Below are positions 18,070 through 27,710 of a DNA stretch of 64,000 nt, piece by piece (the first letter of the stretch is position 1; each line of letters begins with the position of its first letter). This DNA comes from Acetivibrio clariflavus DSM 19732. Its GTDB lineage: Bacteria > Bacillota > Clostridia > Acetivibrionales > Acetivibrionaceae. The notes under the pieces were generated by a model. That model searched no databases. It was not told the origin of the DNA and saw only the letters and a program-made list of their open reading frames with translations. The position numbers and the translations under genes are program-made. The stretch covers positions 3,596,118 through 3,660,117 of the forward strand of contig NC_016627.1 in assembly GCF_000237085.1 (NCBI RefSeq). Reading direction: 5' to 3'.

Positions 18070-19008
18070 TTATAAATGCCTAAGTGCCCTGCCGTTGAGA
18101 TAATCAAACCGTTTTCCCTGGTATCTTCCTTCCTCGGTCATTTTTTTCTCAATCAAGTCCTGCAGCTTCCACCAACTCATTCCCCAGTTACAAAACAGGC
18201 TTCTTTCTTCAGGTGCACGCCCGATAAGTCTCTGGATAACTATTTCAGGGTCAAGATATTCCAAAAAAGTTATTGCCCTTTCAATATATTCTTCATAAGT
18301 CACAGGAACAATCTCTCCCTTTAAATATCTGTCGCCCAGCTCGGTCCCTTTGAGAATATACAGGGAATGGCATTTAACCTGATTTACTTTTAGTGCTGAC
18401 AGTACTCTTGCACCTTCAATGACATCCTCCATAGAATCCATAGGAATATCCAGAATATAATGGGCACAGCTTTCCAGCCCAAAGCTTCTTACCGCTAAAA
18501 CCGCATCGATAAATTCAGCAAGTAAGTGTCCACGGTTCAGTTGCTTCAAAGTATGGTAATTTACTGTTTGAAGCCCAAGTTCAATTACTATGTCCACTGA
18601 CTTTTCTTGCTTTACTTCCTTTAAAAACTCCAAATACTCAGAAGCAACACAGTCAGGGCGCGTGGAAATATATATGGCTACAATATTGTCCCTGCAAGCT
18701 TCAAGTATATATCCTTTAAAATTCTCCAATGGAAGGTAGGTATTGGAGTAGTTCTGAAAATAGGCAATGAATTTCTGGGATTTATAGTTTTCGCCTATAT
18801 ACTTTGAATTTCTGCCAAGCTGTTCACTGACACTCATAAAACTGGGAAGATTTTCAAATCCCGCGCCCTCTTCCCCGCAAAAACTGCATCCTTTATCACT
18901 TAATTTTCCGTCCCTGTTAGGACAGGTAACGGGCAAATTCAGCGGAAGCTTATATACTTTAGAACCATATTTATTTTTTAAATATTCTGAAAATTTATTA
19001 TATAACAT
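18070..19008 (-). CDS. Radical SAM protein of the YhcC/TIGR01212 type
   Basis: A cytoplasmic radical SAM protein of 312 residues. The cluster cysteines lie in CPNRDGKLSDKGCSFC, the CX11CX2C spacing of the YhcC branch, instead of the usual CX3CX2C. YISTRPDC and ELGLQTVNYHTLKQLNRGH are further family signatures. The role is not established for the family, though it is related to the Elp3-type radical SAM proteins. AAGGAG precedes the ATG. It follows larC by 31 bases and is probably the last gene of the DUF2520-larB-larC operon. Confidence 0.88.
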   Translation of the reverse strand: MLYNKFSEYLKNKYGSKVYKLPLNLPVTCPNRDGKLSDKGCSFCGEEGAGFENLPSFMSVSEQLGRNSKYIGENYKSQKFIAYFQNYSNTYLPLENFKGYILEACRDNIVAIYISTRPDCVASEYLEFLKEVKQEKSVDIVIELGLQTVNYHTLKQLNRGHLLAEFIDAVLAVRSFGLESCAHYILDIPMDSMEDVIEGARVLSALKVNQVKCHSLYILKGTELGDRYLKGEIVPVTYEEYIERAITFLEYLDPEIVIQRLIGRAPEERSLFCNWGMSWWKLQDLIEKKMTEEGRYQGKRFDYLNGRALRHL

Positions 19009-19039
19009 TTTTCTCCTTCCATTCGTCTACCAATGCACA

Positions 19040-20248
19040 CTAAATTCCTTTCTTATATACTTCATTATACACTTCCCACAGAGGCACGTTTTTATTTAGG
19101 GCAATCTCTCTGCAATCCTCATACTCCGGCGCAAATTTTTTGAATTCTCCAAACTTTGACACTTTGACCTTTACATCACCATACCGAGTACTCACTTTAA
19201 CAATCTCCCTGTCCATTTTGTATCTTTCGGCAAAGGTTCTTCTTATCCCCAAAGTTGTAGTCTCTTTTAAAATTATATCCACAACAGTTTGTTCCTTATC
19301 CTCACTACATAATACGGTAAGTTCTACAGCAGGCCGGTTCTTTTTCATATAAACAGGAGTATAATATACATCCAACGCCCCGGCTTCAAAAAGTTTATCC
19401 AATACAAATCCCAGTATTTCGGGATTCATATCGTCAATATTGGTATTCAGCACAATTACCCTATCCCCGTTAACTTCTTCGTCCATAGTTCCCATAATGC
19501 ACCTTAAGGCATTAAAACGTCCAGTGTCTCTTTTTCCTGCACCGTATCCAACCCTTTCAACGGACATTACCGGCATGTTACCGAATCCGCCGGCAAGGCA
19601 CTTTATAATACCGATGCCTGTAGGAGTAACCATTTCCGTGTTTACATCCTCCACAATATAGGGTATATTGCTTTCTGCAAGCATTTCCAAAACAGCAGGT
19701 ACCGGTACGGGAAGCCTGCCGTGCTGACAATCCACAAAACCCTTCCCGTCATGGAGAGGTGAAGAATAAACCCTGTCTATTTTAAGCAGGTCGATGCATA
19801 TGGCTGCACCGACAATATCCACTATAGAGTCAATCGCACCCACCTCATGAAAATGTATCTCTTCAACCGGCTTGTTATGCACCTTTGCCTCAGCTTTTGC
19901 AATTTCCCTGAATACCTTCTTGCTGAACTGTTTTACATTACTGTTTAAATCACTGGAATCTATAATTTTTTCAATATCGTTGAGATTTCTGGCATTATGA
20001 CCGTGCCCATGCTCATGCTCATGGCCATGTCCGTGATTGTGGTTGTGATTTTCCTCCAGAATCACATTTACATCGGTTACTGAAATTGAGTTTTTAAGCT
20101 TCTTTTCAAATACAATACTGTAACCCGAAAGATTCAGTTTGGCCAATTCTCGTCTGAAAGCCTCTTCATCAACTCCAAGGTCCATCAGAGCACCTAGTAC
20201 CATATCTCCGCTGATACCGGAAAAACAATCAAAATACAATACTCTCAT
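19040..20248 (-). CDS. larC: Nickel-pincer cofactor biosynthesis protein LarC (nickel insertion)
   Basis: LarC inserts nickel into the pincer nucleotide used by lactate racemase and related LarA enzymes. The N terminus YFDCFSGISGDMVLGALMDLG and EIHFHEVGAIDSIVDIVGA are diagnostic. A His-rich loop (HNHNHGHGHEHEHGHGHN, about residues 67-84) is suited to nickel handling. It is a single uninterrupted frame of 402 residues. The Lactobacillus gene needs a frameshift to join LarC1 and LarC2, but none is needed here. It lies 15 bases after larB. LarE and any LarA-type target are not in the window. Confidence 0.93.
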   Translation of the reverse strand: MRVLYFDCFSGISGDMVLGALMDLGVDEEAFRRELAKLNLSGYSIVFEKKLKNSISVTDVNVILEENHNHNHGHGHEHEHGHGHNARNLNDIEKIIDSSDLNSNVKQFSKKVFREIAKAEAKVHNKPVEEIHFHEVGAIDSIVDIVGAAICIDLLKIDRVYSSPLHDGKGFVDCQHGRLPVPVPAVLEMLAESNIPYIVEDVNTEMVTPTGIGIIKCLAGGFGNMPVMSVERVGYGAGKRDTGRFNALRCIMGTMDEEVNGDRVIVLNTNIDDMNPEILGFVLDKLFEAGALDVYYTPVYMKKNRPAVELTVLCSEDKEQTVVDIILKETTTLGIRRTFAERYKMDREIVKVSTRYGDVKVKVSKFGEFKKFAPEYEDCREIALNKNVPLWEVYNEVYKKGI

Positions 20249-20263
20249 AGCTTCAAATCCTCT

Positions 20264-21010
20264 CTAGTCTTTATTTATCAATGTTGCAAGAAATCCTGCT
20301 CCAAATCCGTTATCAATGTTTACCACTCCGATACCTGCTGCACAACTGTTGAGCATGGTAAGCAATGCGGACAAACCTCCGAAATTTGCCCCATATCCTA
20401 CACTGGTAGGAACGGCTATTACGGGCCTGTCCACAAATCCGCTAACTACACTTGCCAGAGCCCCTTCCATTCCGGCCACCACAATAATAACATTGGCTTT
20501 CATAATAACATCGGCTTTGGCAAAAAGTCTGTGTATGCCTGCAACTCCAACGTCATATACTCTTTCAACCCACTGTCCCATTGTCTCACAAGTAACGGCA
20601 GCTTCTTCGGCCACAGGAATATCCGAAGTCCCGGCGGTAACCACCGCAATCATTTTGGAGGATTTCCCAATATCCCTTTTTTTGACAACAACAATTCTTG
20701 CATCCTCATAATAAACAGCATCATCAGTTATCTGCCGTATACTTTCATAAACCTCGACCGACGCTCTTGTAGCCATTATATTGTTGTTCTTTTGCATCAA
20801 CTTTTCCACAATCCTTTTAATTTGGTCAAGGGTTTTACCTTCACAGTATATAACCTCAGGATAGCCGTTTCGTATATTTCTATGGTGGTCCACCTTTGCA
20901 AATCCCAAATCCTCAAAAGGCAAATTTTTAAGTTCGGCTAAAGCTTCATCCACACTCAGTTTTCCGCTTCTAACATTTTCCAGTATTTTTTTTAGAGATT
21001 CCGAATCCAT
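20264..21010 (-). CDS. larB: Pyridinium-3,5-biscarboxylic acid mononucleotide synthase LarB
   Basis: LarB carboxylates and hydrolyses nicotinic acid adenine dinucleotide in the first step to the nickel-pincer nucleotide. The C-terminal half is PurE-like (VTAGTSDIPVAEEAAVT, VAGMEGALASVVSGFVDRPVIAVPTSVGYG), and the N-terminal ~80 residues are the LarB-specific extension (GFAKVDHHRNIRNGYPEVIY). The protein has 248 residues, the normal length. GGGAAGGA precedes the ATG. It is co-transcribed with larC downstream and the DUF2520 gene upstream. Confidence 0.93.
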   Translation of the reverse strand: MDSESLKKILENVRSGKLSVDEALAELKNLPFEDLGFAKVDHHRNIRNGYPEVIYCEGKTLDQIKRIVEKLMQKNNNIMATRASVEVYESIRQITDDAVYYEDARIVVVKKRDIGKSSKMIAVVTAGTSDIPVAEEAAVTCETMGQWVERVYDVGVAGIHRLFAKADVIMKANVIIVVAGMEGALASVVSGFVDRPVIAVPTSVGYGANFGGLSALLTMLNSCAAGIGVVNIDNGFGAGFLATLINKD

Positions 21011-21077
21011 AATCCTTCCCCACTTTCTGCTTCTTCATTGCTTGCAATGCTGTATCGTCCCAAAATTATAACAGATT

Positions 21078-21947
21078 CTATGTTTCCAGTAATTCAATTA
21101 ATTTTTTCTTATCTTCGTTGGAAATACTGCCTCTTTTATCTGCCACATCAAGGGTATATTTCCCCAGCATCCTGTATATTGCTTCATACTCCGGAATTTC
21201 CTTTAGCAGAGAATCGATATGTTTTTCAATAACCTTATGGTCACCCCGGGAAATAGGTCCTGTCAGGGCATTTATATATCCTAACTTTTCAATATTATCC
21301 ACAGTGTTTTTCAATAGCGGCAAGAAAGCATCAGCTGCTGTATTTTCATCCATACCGGCCTTTACAAGTAATTGATGCATAATATGAAAAAGGGTAACCG
21401 TATAATTGGATATAATACATGCAGCAGCATGATATAAATTTTTTTGTTCTTTTTCAATTAATATAAGTTTTCCTTCAAGTTTTTCCACTATTGCTTCAGC
21501 ATATTTTTTTGCTTCAATGCATCCTTCAAACCCAAAAAAACAATTAAAAAGCTTTTTCCAGCCGTTATCCCTGTCAGCAAAAGTCTGTATTGGGTGAAAA
21601 GAACCGGTAAAGGCACCCAAATCCTCTAAAGGTTTTAATATTTCCGAAGTCAGAGCACCGCTTAAATGCAGAAAAATTTTCCCTTCAATATACTTTTTAT
21701 TTATGCAAGACGCAATTTCAGCAGCAACATTGCCTATATGATTATCAGATACTGCCAAAAGGATTGCGTCAGAATTTCTAACAGCAGCCTCCATACTGTT
21801 TTCCGTCTCAATTCCGACTTTCCGGCAAAGTAATCTGCTCGATTCCTCACTTCTGCTGTAAATACCGCCAACACAAGCTCCTATTTTATTCAAAGCAACA
21901 GCAAAAGCGCTGCCCAGCCTTCCTGCACCTATTATTCCAACATTCAT
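21078..21947 (-). CDS. Rossmann-fold and DUF2520 domain protein, putative oxidoreductase
   Basis: The N-terminal NAD(P)-binding fold starts at MNVGIIGAGRLGSAFAVAL. It is followed by the helical DUF2520 domain (FHPIQTFADR, HAAACIISNYTVTLFHI, ALTGPISRGD), related to the ProC/F420-dependent reductase fold. The substrate is unknown. GGGAGGT precedes the ATG at 21947, so the upstream MDLREVSA is not translated (289 residues). It is 67 bases ahead of larB, suggesting one operon. In other clostridia relatives often lie near pantothenate genes, but none is here. Confidence 0.87.
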   Translation of the reverse strand: MNVGIIGAGRLGSAFAVALNKIGACVGGIYSRSEESSRLLCRKVGIETENSMEAAVRNSDAILLAVSDNHIGNVAAEIASCINKKYIEGKIFLHLSGALTSEILKPLEDLGAFTGSFHPIQTFADRDNGWKKLFNCFFGFEGCIEAKKYAEAIVEKLEGKLILIEKEQKNLYHAAACIISNYTVTLFHIMHQLLVKAGMDENTAADAFLPLLKNTVDNIEKLGYINALTGPISRGDHKVIEKHIDSLLKEIPEYEAIYRMLGKYTLDVADKRGSISNEDKKKLIELLET

Positions 21948-22356
21948 TGCAGAAACCTCCCGCAAATCCAAGTCTTATGCTTTTTTAATAATACCACAAT
22001 CGGAAGCTTATATACAGTATTCAGCAAAACTTTATGTATACAACTCAATACTATATAATTTTTTGTATAGAAAAATATTAATATGTCAACATTGTATATT
22101 ATTGTATTGTAATGTATATAAAAGACACAACACATTTTACCCATGTATTTCACTTATTTTACAATACGTTTAAAATTATTGTATGCTGCTTTTTCTTCTG
22201 ATATTATTACGTTATATGCATCTTTTGCATCTATTGTTTAAATTAAAATCTACCTAAAAGCAGATTCGGAAAAAATTGCAGATTCAAAATAAGCTGCATC
22301 ACAAACAAAAAAAAATTATTATAGAAGTATATTTTACATATTGAGGTCGGTGTTCA
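21948..22356. other. Divergent intergenic region
   Basis: About 410 very AT-rich bases between two divergently transcribed genes. It should contain both promoters. No strong inverted repeat, riboswitch or small gene was recognised. Confidence 0.5.
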
Positions 22357-25338
22357 ATGAAAAAAATCATTATATTAGCACTTATTTTGCTGTTATGTGT
22401 GCTATTTTCAATCAATGTATATGCCGGAAATCAATTGAAATTATTTTATAACAATAAGTTTATCAATTTAAGTCAGGAAATAATCGTCAGAGGTAATGAA
22501 TACTTTGTCAATGCAAAGGAACTCACTGCTGTTATCGGTACCAGCTGTAAGATTGATATGTCCAAAAAAGAACTGACTATAAAAACAGCAGATTCCACCT
22601 TACATTACGATATAAAAACTTATGATTACACTATAGTGGATGCCTCGTCCATATCCCACAATTTTCCTGAACTTATCAACCAAACAGTATACCTTCCCTT
22701 TACTTTTATATCAGAGTTTTACAACGTTAACATAAAATATGACAAAAAAGCCAATTTGCTTTATTTCTTCCCTAAAGACAGCAAAATCGAATCTTTTGCT
22801 AACAGTAAATATTATTATACCCTAAAAATTCCGGAGAATCTTTATCTTTCCCTGGATGAATCCTATGACAATTTTGATGTCAGTTCTATTTCCATCGTAA
22901 ATGAAGACAATACCTTCTCAGCTTCAATAATTTGTGACCCGGTAACAAAAACCACTATCAAAAATATGAGATTTTTATTGTCCGATTATGATTCACCGGA
23001 TAATTACATATTTGACAGGATAATTGAATATAAGCAAAGCTATTTCAGATCCCTCATGGAATCTTACAAAAATGAGTTTCTTTTTGGAAACTCAGACAAA
23101 CTCTTAAGTGAATCCAATATAAAAATTATCCGGGATTATTCGGAAAAGTTATATGGACAGAATTCAAACATCATTTTGTTTAATACTATAAGTTCAAACA
23201 AGTTTATAAACACGGAAGATACCAATTTAATCATAACAATACCTTCCTATGAAAACGAAACTATTTACTCACTGAGTTTCTCAATGCCGAAAGGTACTCT
23301 TGACAGCCGTAATATCAGCAATATAATGCAAATAATTGAAGGTCTCACCATCGACAATCTTGAAAATCAGGAAAAAATTCCCGAAGTACTCTATGACCGT
23401 GATTCAATAGAGGCTTCCAACAGAGGAATTTATCCAAATCCTGCTGCCCATGAAAAAGAATATAAGCTTTTAGAGGATACATTAAACTTTTACAATATTA
23501 AGTATCCTTCCCACTATATTCCCTATTTACAAAATAACTTCATTGACAATCACAGCTATCGCAGCTTTAAAATAAACCACACCACATCCTTTTCCGTTAC
23601 CGTAGAGCACTTAGTGGGAACTCCCGACAAAATTATGAATAAAATCAATTTTCTCAAATCTTACTACGGCAGCAAAATTTTCGTTAAAAACATAAAGGAT
23701 GAAAATATTAACGGCAACAGTTTCACTGTATTTGAATATGAACTTGAAAATAACTACACCAAAGAATTTATAACCAATTATTATATATCCAATGGAATTC
23801 GGGTATATACAATACAGCTAAAGAGTCTGATGTCAAAACCTTCGGAAGATGTCTTAACCGAGTTTCGAAAAATAGTAGCTTCCTTTGAATTTACAACACA
23901 GCAAAGCCAAAAAGAAATAAACAGAACCATATCTTTTGTCAAGTTTTTTAACGAGCGTAATGGATATTCCATATTTTATCCTGATAATTGGAGTATTCAA
24001 GACAGTTCCCAGGATATTAACTATGACCTTATTGAAATTACCAATCCCAATTTCTCAGGTCCTTTAAGCATTATTATAAATGAATCGGAATACACTGCAA
24101 AACTTACTGCCACAGAACTGCTGCGATACTTGACAGGCTACGATTCCAGCCTTGGAAAGTATTTCAAAAACTATATAACACCATATACCAATAAGACTTA
24201 TAAATTGTTAAACAGCAGTATTGTAACCAATAATGATGTGACAATAATATACAAGCTGGTCAACTATATTGATGACGGTGACCGGTACAAAATGTGTTAT
24301 TCCATTGACCTTGTAAAAAACAACAAGATTAATTCCCTGTTTATTTCCGCCAGTGAATATTTATTCCAAGACGGCGTTTTGGCAGACAGAGATCTTAATT
24401 ATATTTTGGAATTCATGACCAAAAGCTTTCAAATTGAAGAAAAAGAAGATGATCAAATTAATATTGCTGCTGTCGAAGAAAAAAATGAAAAAATAGTATT
24501 TATTGAAAACTCTCTCAAAAAAGTTTTCGGTGACCCTACTACTATAAGCTTTGCAAAAAATCTGGAATCCGAAAAAGATGTTCTTGTTTATGTAAGCAAC
24601 ACCCCCAGATCCGGAGCATACAGAATATATTTCGACTATAATCACAAGGCAATTCAAGTAGTATCAAGAGTTCTGACCAGCGATATTGAAAAATCAGCTA
24701 AAGAAAAGATGATGGATTTATTGAAAGATAAATACATACATGACCTATCGATAAACAGTTATGATATGACCATAACTGTAAAATACTCAGAAACCTCTTA
24801 TTCTTCTCCGGAAATCAAAACTTATTACATACTCTGCACTCCATCAAAAAAAGGATATACCATTGACTTTGTAAGAAAACTGGATATCCAGAGTGTTAAG
24901 GAAATATGCAAAACCTTCCTTGACAATCAATACTTAACAGATGTTCAAATCAATCTGCCTAAAAACTACAGCTATTCAAACGAAAACGGAAACAAATATT
25001 TTTATGAAAAACGCATTATCCCTATATACGCAGAATTTGACGGCCAATCCGGGCATTTTTATCTGGAAATTGACCCAGTAACTGACTCTGTAAAAATATT
25101 AGAGTACATTTCAAGTACTGAGTTGAAAGAAAAAATTGAAGAGCATTATTACTTAATGGATCCAACTTCGAAAGTTGAAAGTTTTCAGCCTGCCAAGCTT
25201 GACAACTTTTCCTTCGATGTGACAGTAACTTCTCAAACCGATAATATGTTAAAAGAAGTAATATATATGTACTACGACAAAGAATTGGTCTTTCTTTCAA
25301 AAGATCCATACTTCTCGGGAATTCTTGTACAGAAATAA
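22357..25338 (+). CDS. Large secreted protein with copper-amine-oxidase-like N-terminal domain
   Basis: A 993-residue protein with a signal peptide (KKIIILALILLLCVLFSI, cleaved near VYAGN). Residues ~25-130 form a copper amine oxidase N-domain-like stalk module (YFVNAKELTAVIGTSCKID, TVYLPFTFISEFYNVNIKY), common in secreted clostridial proteins. The rest consists of several ~150-170-residue alpha/beta units. One of them, starting GYSIFYPDNWSIQ, resembles PsbP/Mog1-like modules. No catalytic motif or surface-layer anchor was seen. AGGTCGG lies ~10 bases before the ATG. It is monocistronic with a strong terminator. The function is unknown; an extracellular binding or envelope role is inferred. 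Confidence 0.8.
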   Translation: MKKIIILALILLLCVLFSINVYAGNQLKLFYNNKFINLSQEIIVRGNEYFVNAKELTAVIGTSCKIDMSKKELTIKTADSTLHYDIKTYDYTIVDASSISHNFPELINQTVYLPFTFISEFYNVNIKYDKKANLLYFFPKDSKIESFANSKYYYTLKIPENLYLSLDESYDNFDVSSISIVNEDNTFSASIICDPVTKTTIKNMRFLLSDYDSPDNYIFDRIIEYKQSYFRSLMESYKNEFLFGNSDKLLSESNIKIIRDYSEKLYGQNSNIILFNTISSNKFINTEDTNLIITIPSYENETIYSLSFSMPKGTLDSRNISNIMQIIEGLTIDNLENQEKIPEVLYDRDSIEASNRGIYPNPAAHEKEYKLLEDTLNFYNIKYPSHYIPYLQNNFIDNHSYRSFKINHTTSFSVTVEHLVGTPDKIMNKINFLKSYYGSKIFVKNIKDENINGNSFTVFEYELENNYTKEFITNYYISNGIRVYTIQLKSLMSKPSEDVLTEFRKIVASFEFTTQQSQKEINRTISFVKFFNERNGYSIFYPDNWSIQDSSQDINYDLIEITNPNFSGPLSIIINESEYTAKLTATELLRYLTGYDSSLGKYFKNYITPYTNKTYKLLNSSIVTNNDVTIIYKLVNYIDDGDRYKMCYSIDLVKNNKINSLFISASEYLFQDGVLADRDLNYILEFMTKSFQIEEKEDDQINIAAVEEKNEKIVFIENSLKKVFGDPTTISFAKNLESEKDVLVYVSNTPRSGAYRIYFDYNHKAIQVVSRVLTSDIEKSAKEKMMDLLKDKYIHDLSINSYDMTITVKYSETSYSSPEIKTYYILCTPSKKGYTIDFVRKLDIQSVKEICKTFLDNQYLTDVQINLPKNYSYSNENGNKYFYEKRIIPIYAEFDGQSGHFYLEIDPVTDSVKILEYISSTELKEKIEEHYYLMDPTSKVESFQPAKLDNFSFDVTVTSQTDNMLKEVIYMYYDKELVFLSKDPYFSGILVQK

Positions 25339-25381
25339 CATCTAATTCTATCGCTACTTTAAAACAGAAGCACATCAAAAA

Positions 25382-25411
25382 GCCACTTGCATTATCGGCA
25401 AGTGGCTTTTT
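25382..25411 (+). terminator. Rho-independent terminator between convergent genes
   Basis: GCCACTTGC (25382-25390) pairs perfectly with GCAAGTGGC (25398-25406), followed by TTTTT. The A run on the other side lets it also serve prfB. Confidence 0.93.
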
Positions 25412-25457
25412 ACTCTTTCTCATTTTATAACAAAAGAATAACTTATTCAATACTTGT

Positions 25458-26568
25458 TCAGGAAGCTGAATTGCAATGTATCAAATATGAGTTTATAAAG
25501 CCATCCAAGTCTCCATCCATAACATCATCCACGTTTATTTGCTCATAATTCGTCCTATGGTCTTTGACCAATGTATAAGGGCAAAATACATAAGACCTTA
25601 TTTGGCTTCCCCAGGCAATCTCCATCTGGACACCTTTCAATTCTTCTATCTTCTCCTTTTTCTCCCGTTCCTTAAGTTCGAGAAGCTTTGCTTTCAACAT
25701 CTTCATAGCGGTATCCTTGTTCTGAAATTGAGACCGCTCGGTTTGGCATGATACAACTATACCAGTGGGAATATGTGTAATTCTCACTGCCGATTCTGTT
25801 TTATTGATATGCTGACCTCCTGCACCGCTGGCACGGTAGGTATCTATTTTTAAATCTTCCGGATTTATATTTATTTCAATATCATCGCTCAGTTCCGGCA
25901 TTACATCGCAGGAAGCAAATGATGTATGCCTCCTTCCCGAAGCATCAAAGGGTGAAATGCGCACAAGTCTGTGTATTCCCTTTTCAGACTTCAAATATCC
26001 ATAGGCATTCTCACCTATGACATTAATAGTAACACTTTTAATTCCGGCCTCTTCTCCATCAAGAATGTCTAAAATTTTAACTGTAAAACCTTTTTTCTCA
26101 GCCCAGCGGGTAAACATTCTAAGTAACATTTGAACCCAATCCTGTGCTTCAGTCCCTCCCGCTCCAGCATGAAGCGTCAATATAGCATTGTTCTTGTCAT
26201 AGGGACCTGTCAGTAAAGTTTCCAATCTCAATGTTTCAAAATCCTTTTTAAACTTTTTAAAGCTCTCCTCAACTTCGGACAATACACTGTCGTCCTCTTC
26301 TTCCATTCCAAGTTCGCACAGGGTTCTTACATCTTCCCATTCCTGAGTCAGTTTATTATATCTTTCCACCTTGTCTTTCAAGGTCTTAATTCTCTGTAAT
26401 ATCTTTTGCGAATTCTCAACATCATTCCAAAAATCCGGCTCCAATGTTTTATGTTCCAACTCTTCGATTTCGTTGCTTATTTTAGCGATGTCAAAGAGAA
26501 GCCCCCATTTCCTTTAAAACATCCTCAAATCCGTCAATCTCCAACTTTAACTGTTCCAATTCCAACAA
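25458..26568 (-). CDS. prfB: Peptide chain release factor 2, with programmed +1 frameshift
   Basis: RF2 releases peptides at UGA and UAA. The main frame (from 26492) encodes the domain with GAGGQHINKTESAVRITH (GGQ catalytic loop). The N-terminal 25 codons lie in another frame starting at TTG 26568, with AAGGAG 9 bases ahead, and end at CTT TGA C (26490-26496). A Shine-Dalgarno-like GGGGG lies a few bases upstream (26501-26505), as at the classic RF2 autoregulatory site. A +1 shift at CTT gives DIAKISNEIEEL and joins the main frame, making ~369 residues, the normal RF2 length. The gene is intact, not a pseudogene. Low RF2 favours shifting, which is the known feedback. Confidence 0.95.
26488..26506 (-). 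promoter_or_regulatory. RF2 programmed frameshift site
   Basis: On the minus strand the sequence is GGGGGCTTCTCTTTGAC: an anti-Shine-Dalgarno-pairing G run, then CTT TGA C in which the ribosome slips +1 at the in-frame UGA. Both elements match the prfB site known from many bacteria. Confidence 0.93.
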
Positions 26569-26747
26569 ATTTACCAACTCCTTGAATAGTTTTATTCATA
26601 ATTTTATATCAATAACAGGCAACTGTCTACCCATATATTTATCCCTTAGTTTTTTAATTAAAGAATAAAATCCATTTTTATTTTATTACTTTCCTTCTTT
26701 ATTTTTTATTCGGGAAATAATGTTTATAAGATTATTAAACTTATGTT

Positions 26748-27422
26748 CTAATTGGAAGTCTTGCTATTATTCTTTATGCTTTCCACCAACGGCTTTAGTA
26801 CTTCCACAGGAAGTCCTGCCTCTTGTATCTCTTTTGCCAATCTAATATACGGAATACTGCTTTCCTTGACAATCCATCTTCTGATATCGTCATCAAACAT
26901 ATCCAATATATTTGAAGCCTCTTCAGCTTTTTCTGCCTCTTTTTGCTGGCTTAACTCTCGAAGATACAGTTCTTTTTCTTTCTCATAGGTTTCTGGGGTA
27001 TTATAACGGTAAAAAAACGAATCTCTTACCTGTGCATATTTAGCAAGAATTTTAATAGTACCTACAAAAGGCATTCTCTCTCCTTTTGCATATTTCTCCA
27101 ACATGTCGGGAAATATTAATGCTCCTACCTTCTCGCTGATATCCTTTGACAACTCTTGATACGTAAAATTACCTCTTATCAAATCTATATTATTTCCCAC
27201 AGTTAGTGCATTTACATCTCTGCATTTTGATCTTCCCAGGATATAATCAATGGAAACTCCAAAATAATCGGCAAGCTTTTTGAGAATTTCATAATCAGGA
27301 TCTCTTTTCGCAAGTTCATAGGAAGCTACTGCCTGGCGCGTAATGCCTAAATAGTCAGCTATATCTTTCTGGGATAACCGACTTTGTTCTCTAAGTTGTT
27401 TAAGCATTGACGCAAAAGACAT
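26748..27422 (-). CDS. XRE-family transcriptional regulator
   Basis: DNA-binding regulator of about 224 residues. The N-terminal Cro/CI helix-turn-helix spans about residues 7-60 (LREQSRLSQKDIADYLGITR and RDPDYEILKKLADYFGVSID). The C-terminal ~160 residues are helical and unrecognised, containing a second degenerate repeat with YQELSKDISEKVG and MPFVGTIKILAKYAQV that may be another HTH-like unit. The ATG at 27422 (GGGGTGG ahead) is preferred to a GTG at 27431. It is divergent from the Spo0E-like gene. A perfect palindrome lies in the facing promoter, so it probably represses that gene and may respond to a growth or stress signal. Confidence 0.88.
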   Translation of the reverse strand: MSFASMLKQLREQSRLSQKDIADYLGITRQAVASYELAKRDPDYEILKKLADYFGVSIDYILGRSKCRDVNALTVGNNIDLIRGNFTYQELSKDISEKVGALIFPDMLEKYAKGERMPFVGTIKILAKYAQVRDSFFYRYNTPETYEKEKELYLRELSQQKEAEKAEEASNILDMFDDDIRRWIVKESSIPYIRLAKEIQEAGLPVEVLKPLVESIKNNSKTSN

Positions 27423-27511
27423 TTTTTCCACCCCGAAAAATCAATTTTAGTTTATTTTACATGCAAATTGATAATAATGCAACATTTTGATTACATTTTT
27501 TGTATTTTTTA

Positions 27512-27540
27512 TTGACAGCAACAAAATGTTGCTATAAAAT
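27512..27540 (+). promoter_or_regulatory. Promoter of the Spo0E-like gene with palindromic operator in its spacer
   Basis: TTGACA (27512-27517) and TAAAAT (27535-27540) are 17 bases apart. The 15-bp perfect palindrome GCAACAAAATGTTGC occupies 27518-27532, inside the spacer. A matching half-site GCAACATTTTG lies at 27479-27489, nearer the XRE gene. A regulator bound here would block RNA polymerase. The leader to the TTG start is about 165 bases. Confidence 0.7.
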
Positions 27541-27710
27541 ATGTATAAAAGTATTAAGTAATAGAAATGCTCTTTAAAAAATATTTTAGAATAATTTTTA
27601 AGTTAATTTTAACATAGAGAATTGCTAATATACAAGTTTTTGTTTTAAATATATAAAAAGCGTGGCCATGCTTTATAAAATCAAATAAAGTTTTTGTGGA
27701 GGTCGATGCC

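Noticed and set aside
19990-20050. Short tandem repeat coding for His-Gly in larC
   Set aside because: It is the normal His-rich metal-handling loop of LarC, in frame and with varied codons, not a separate repeat element.
25458-26568. prfB as a frameshifted pseudogene
   Set aside because: The shift occurs exactly at the known RF2 frameshift motif, with an upstream Shine-Dalgarno-like element.
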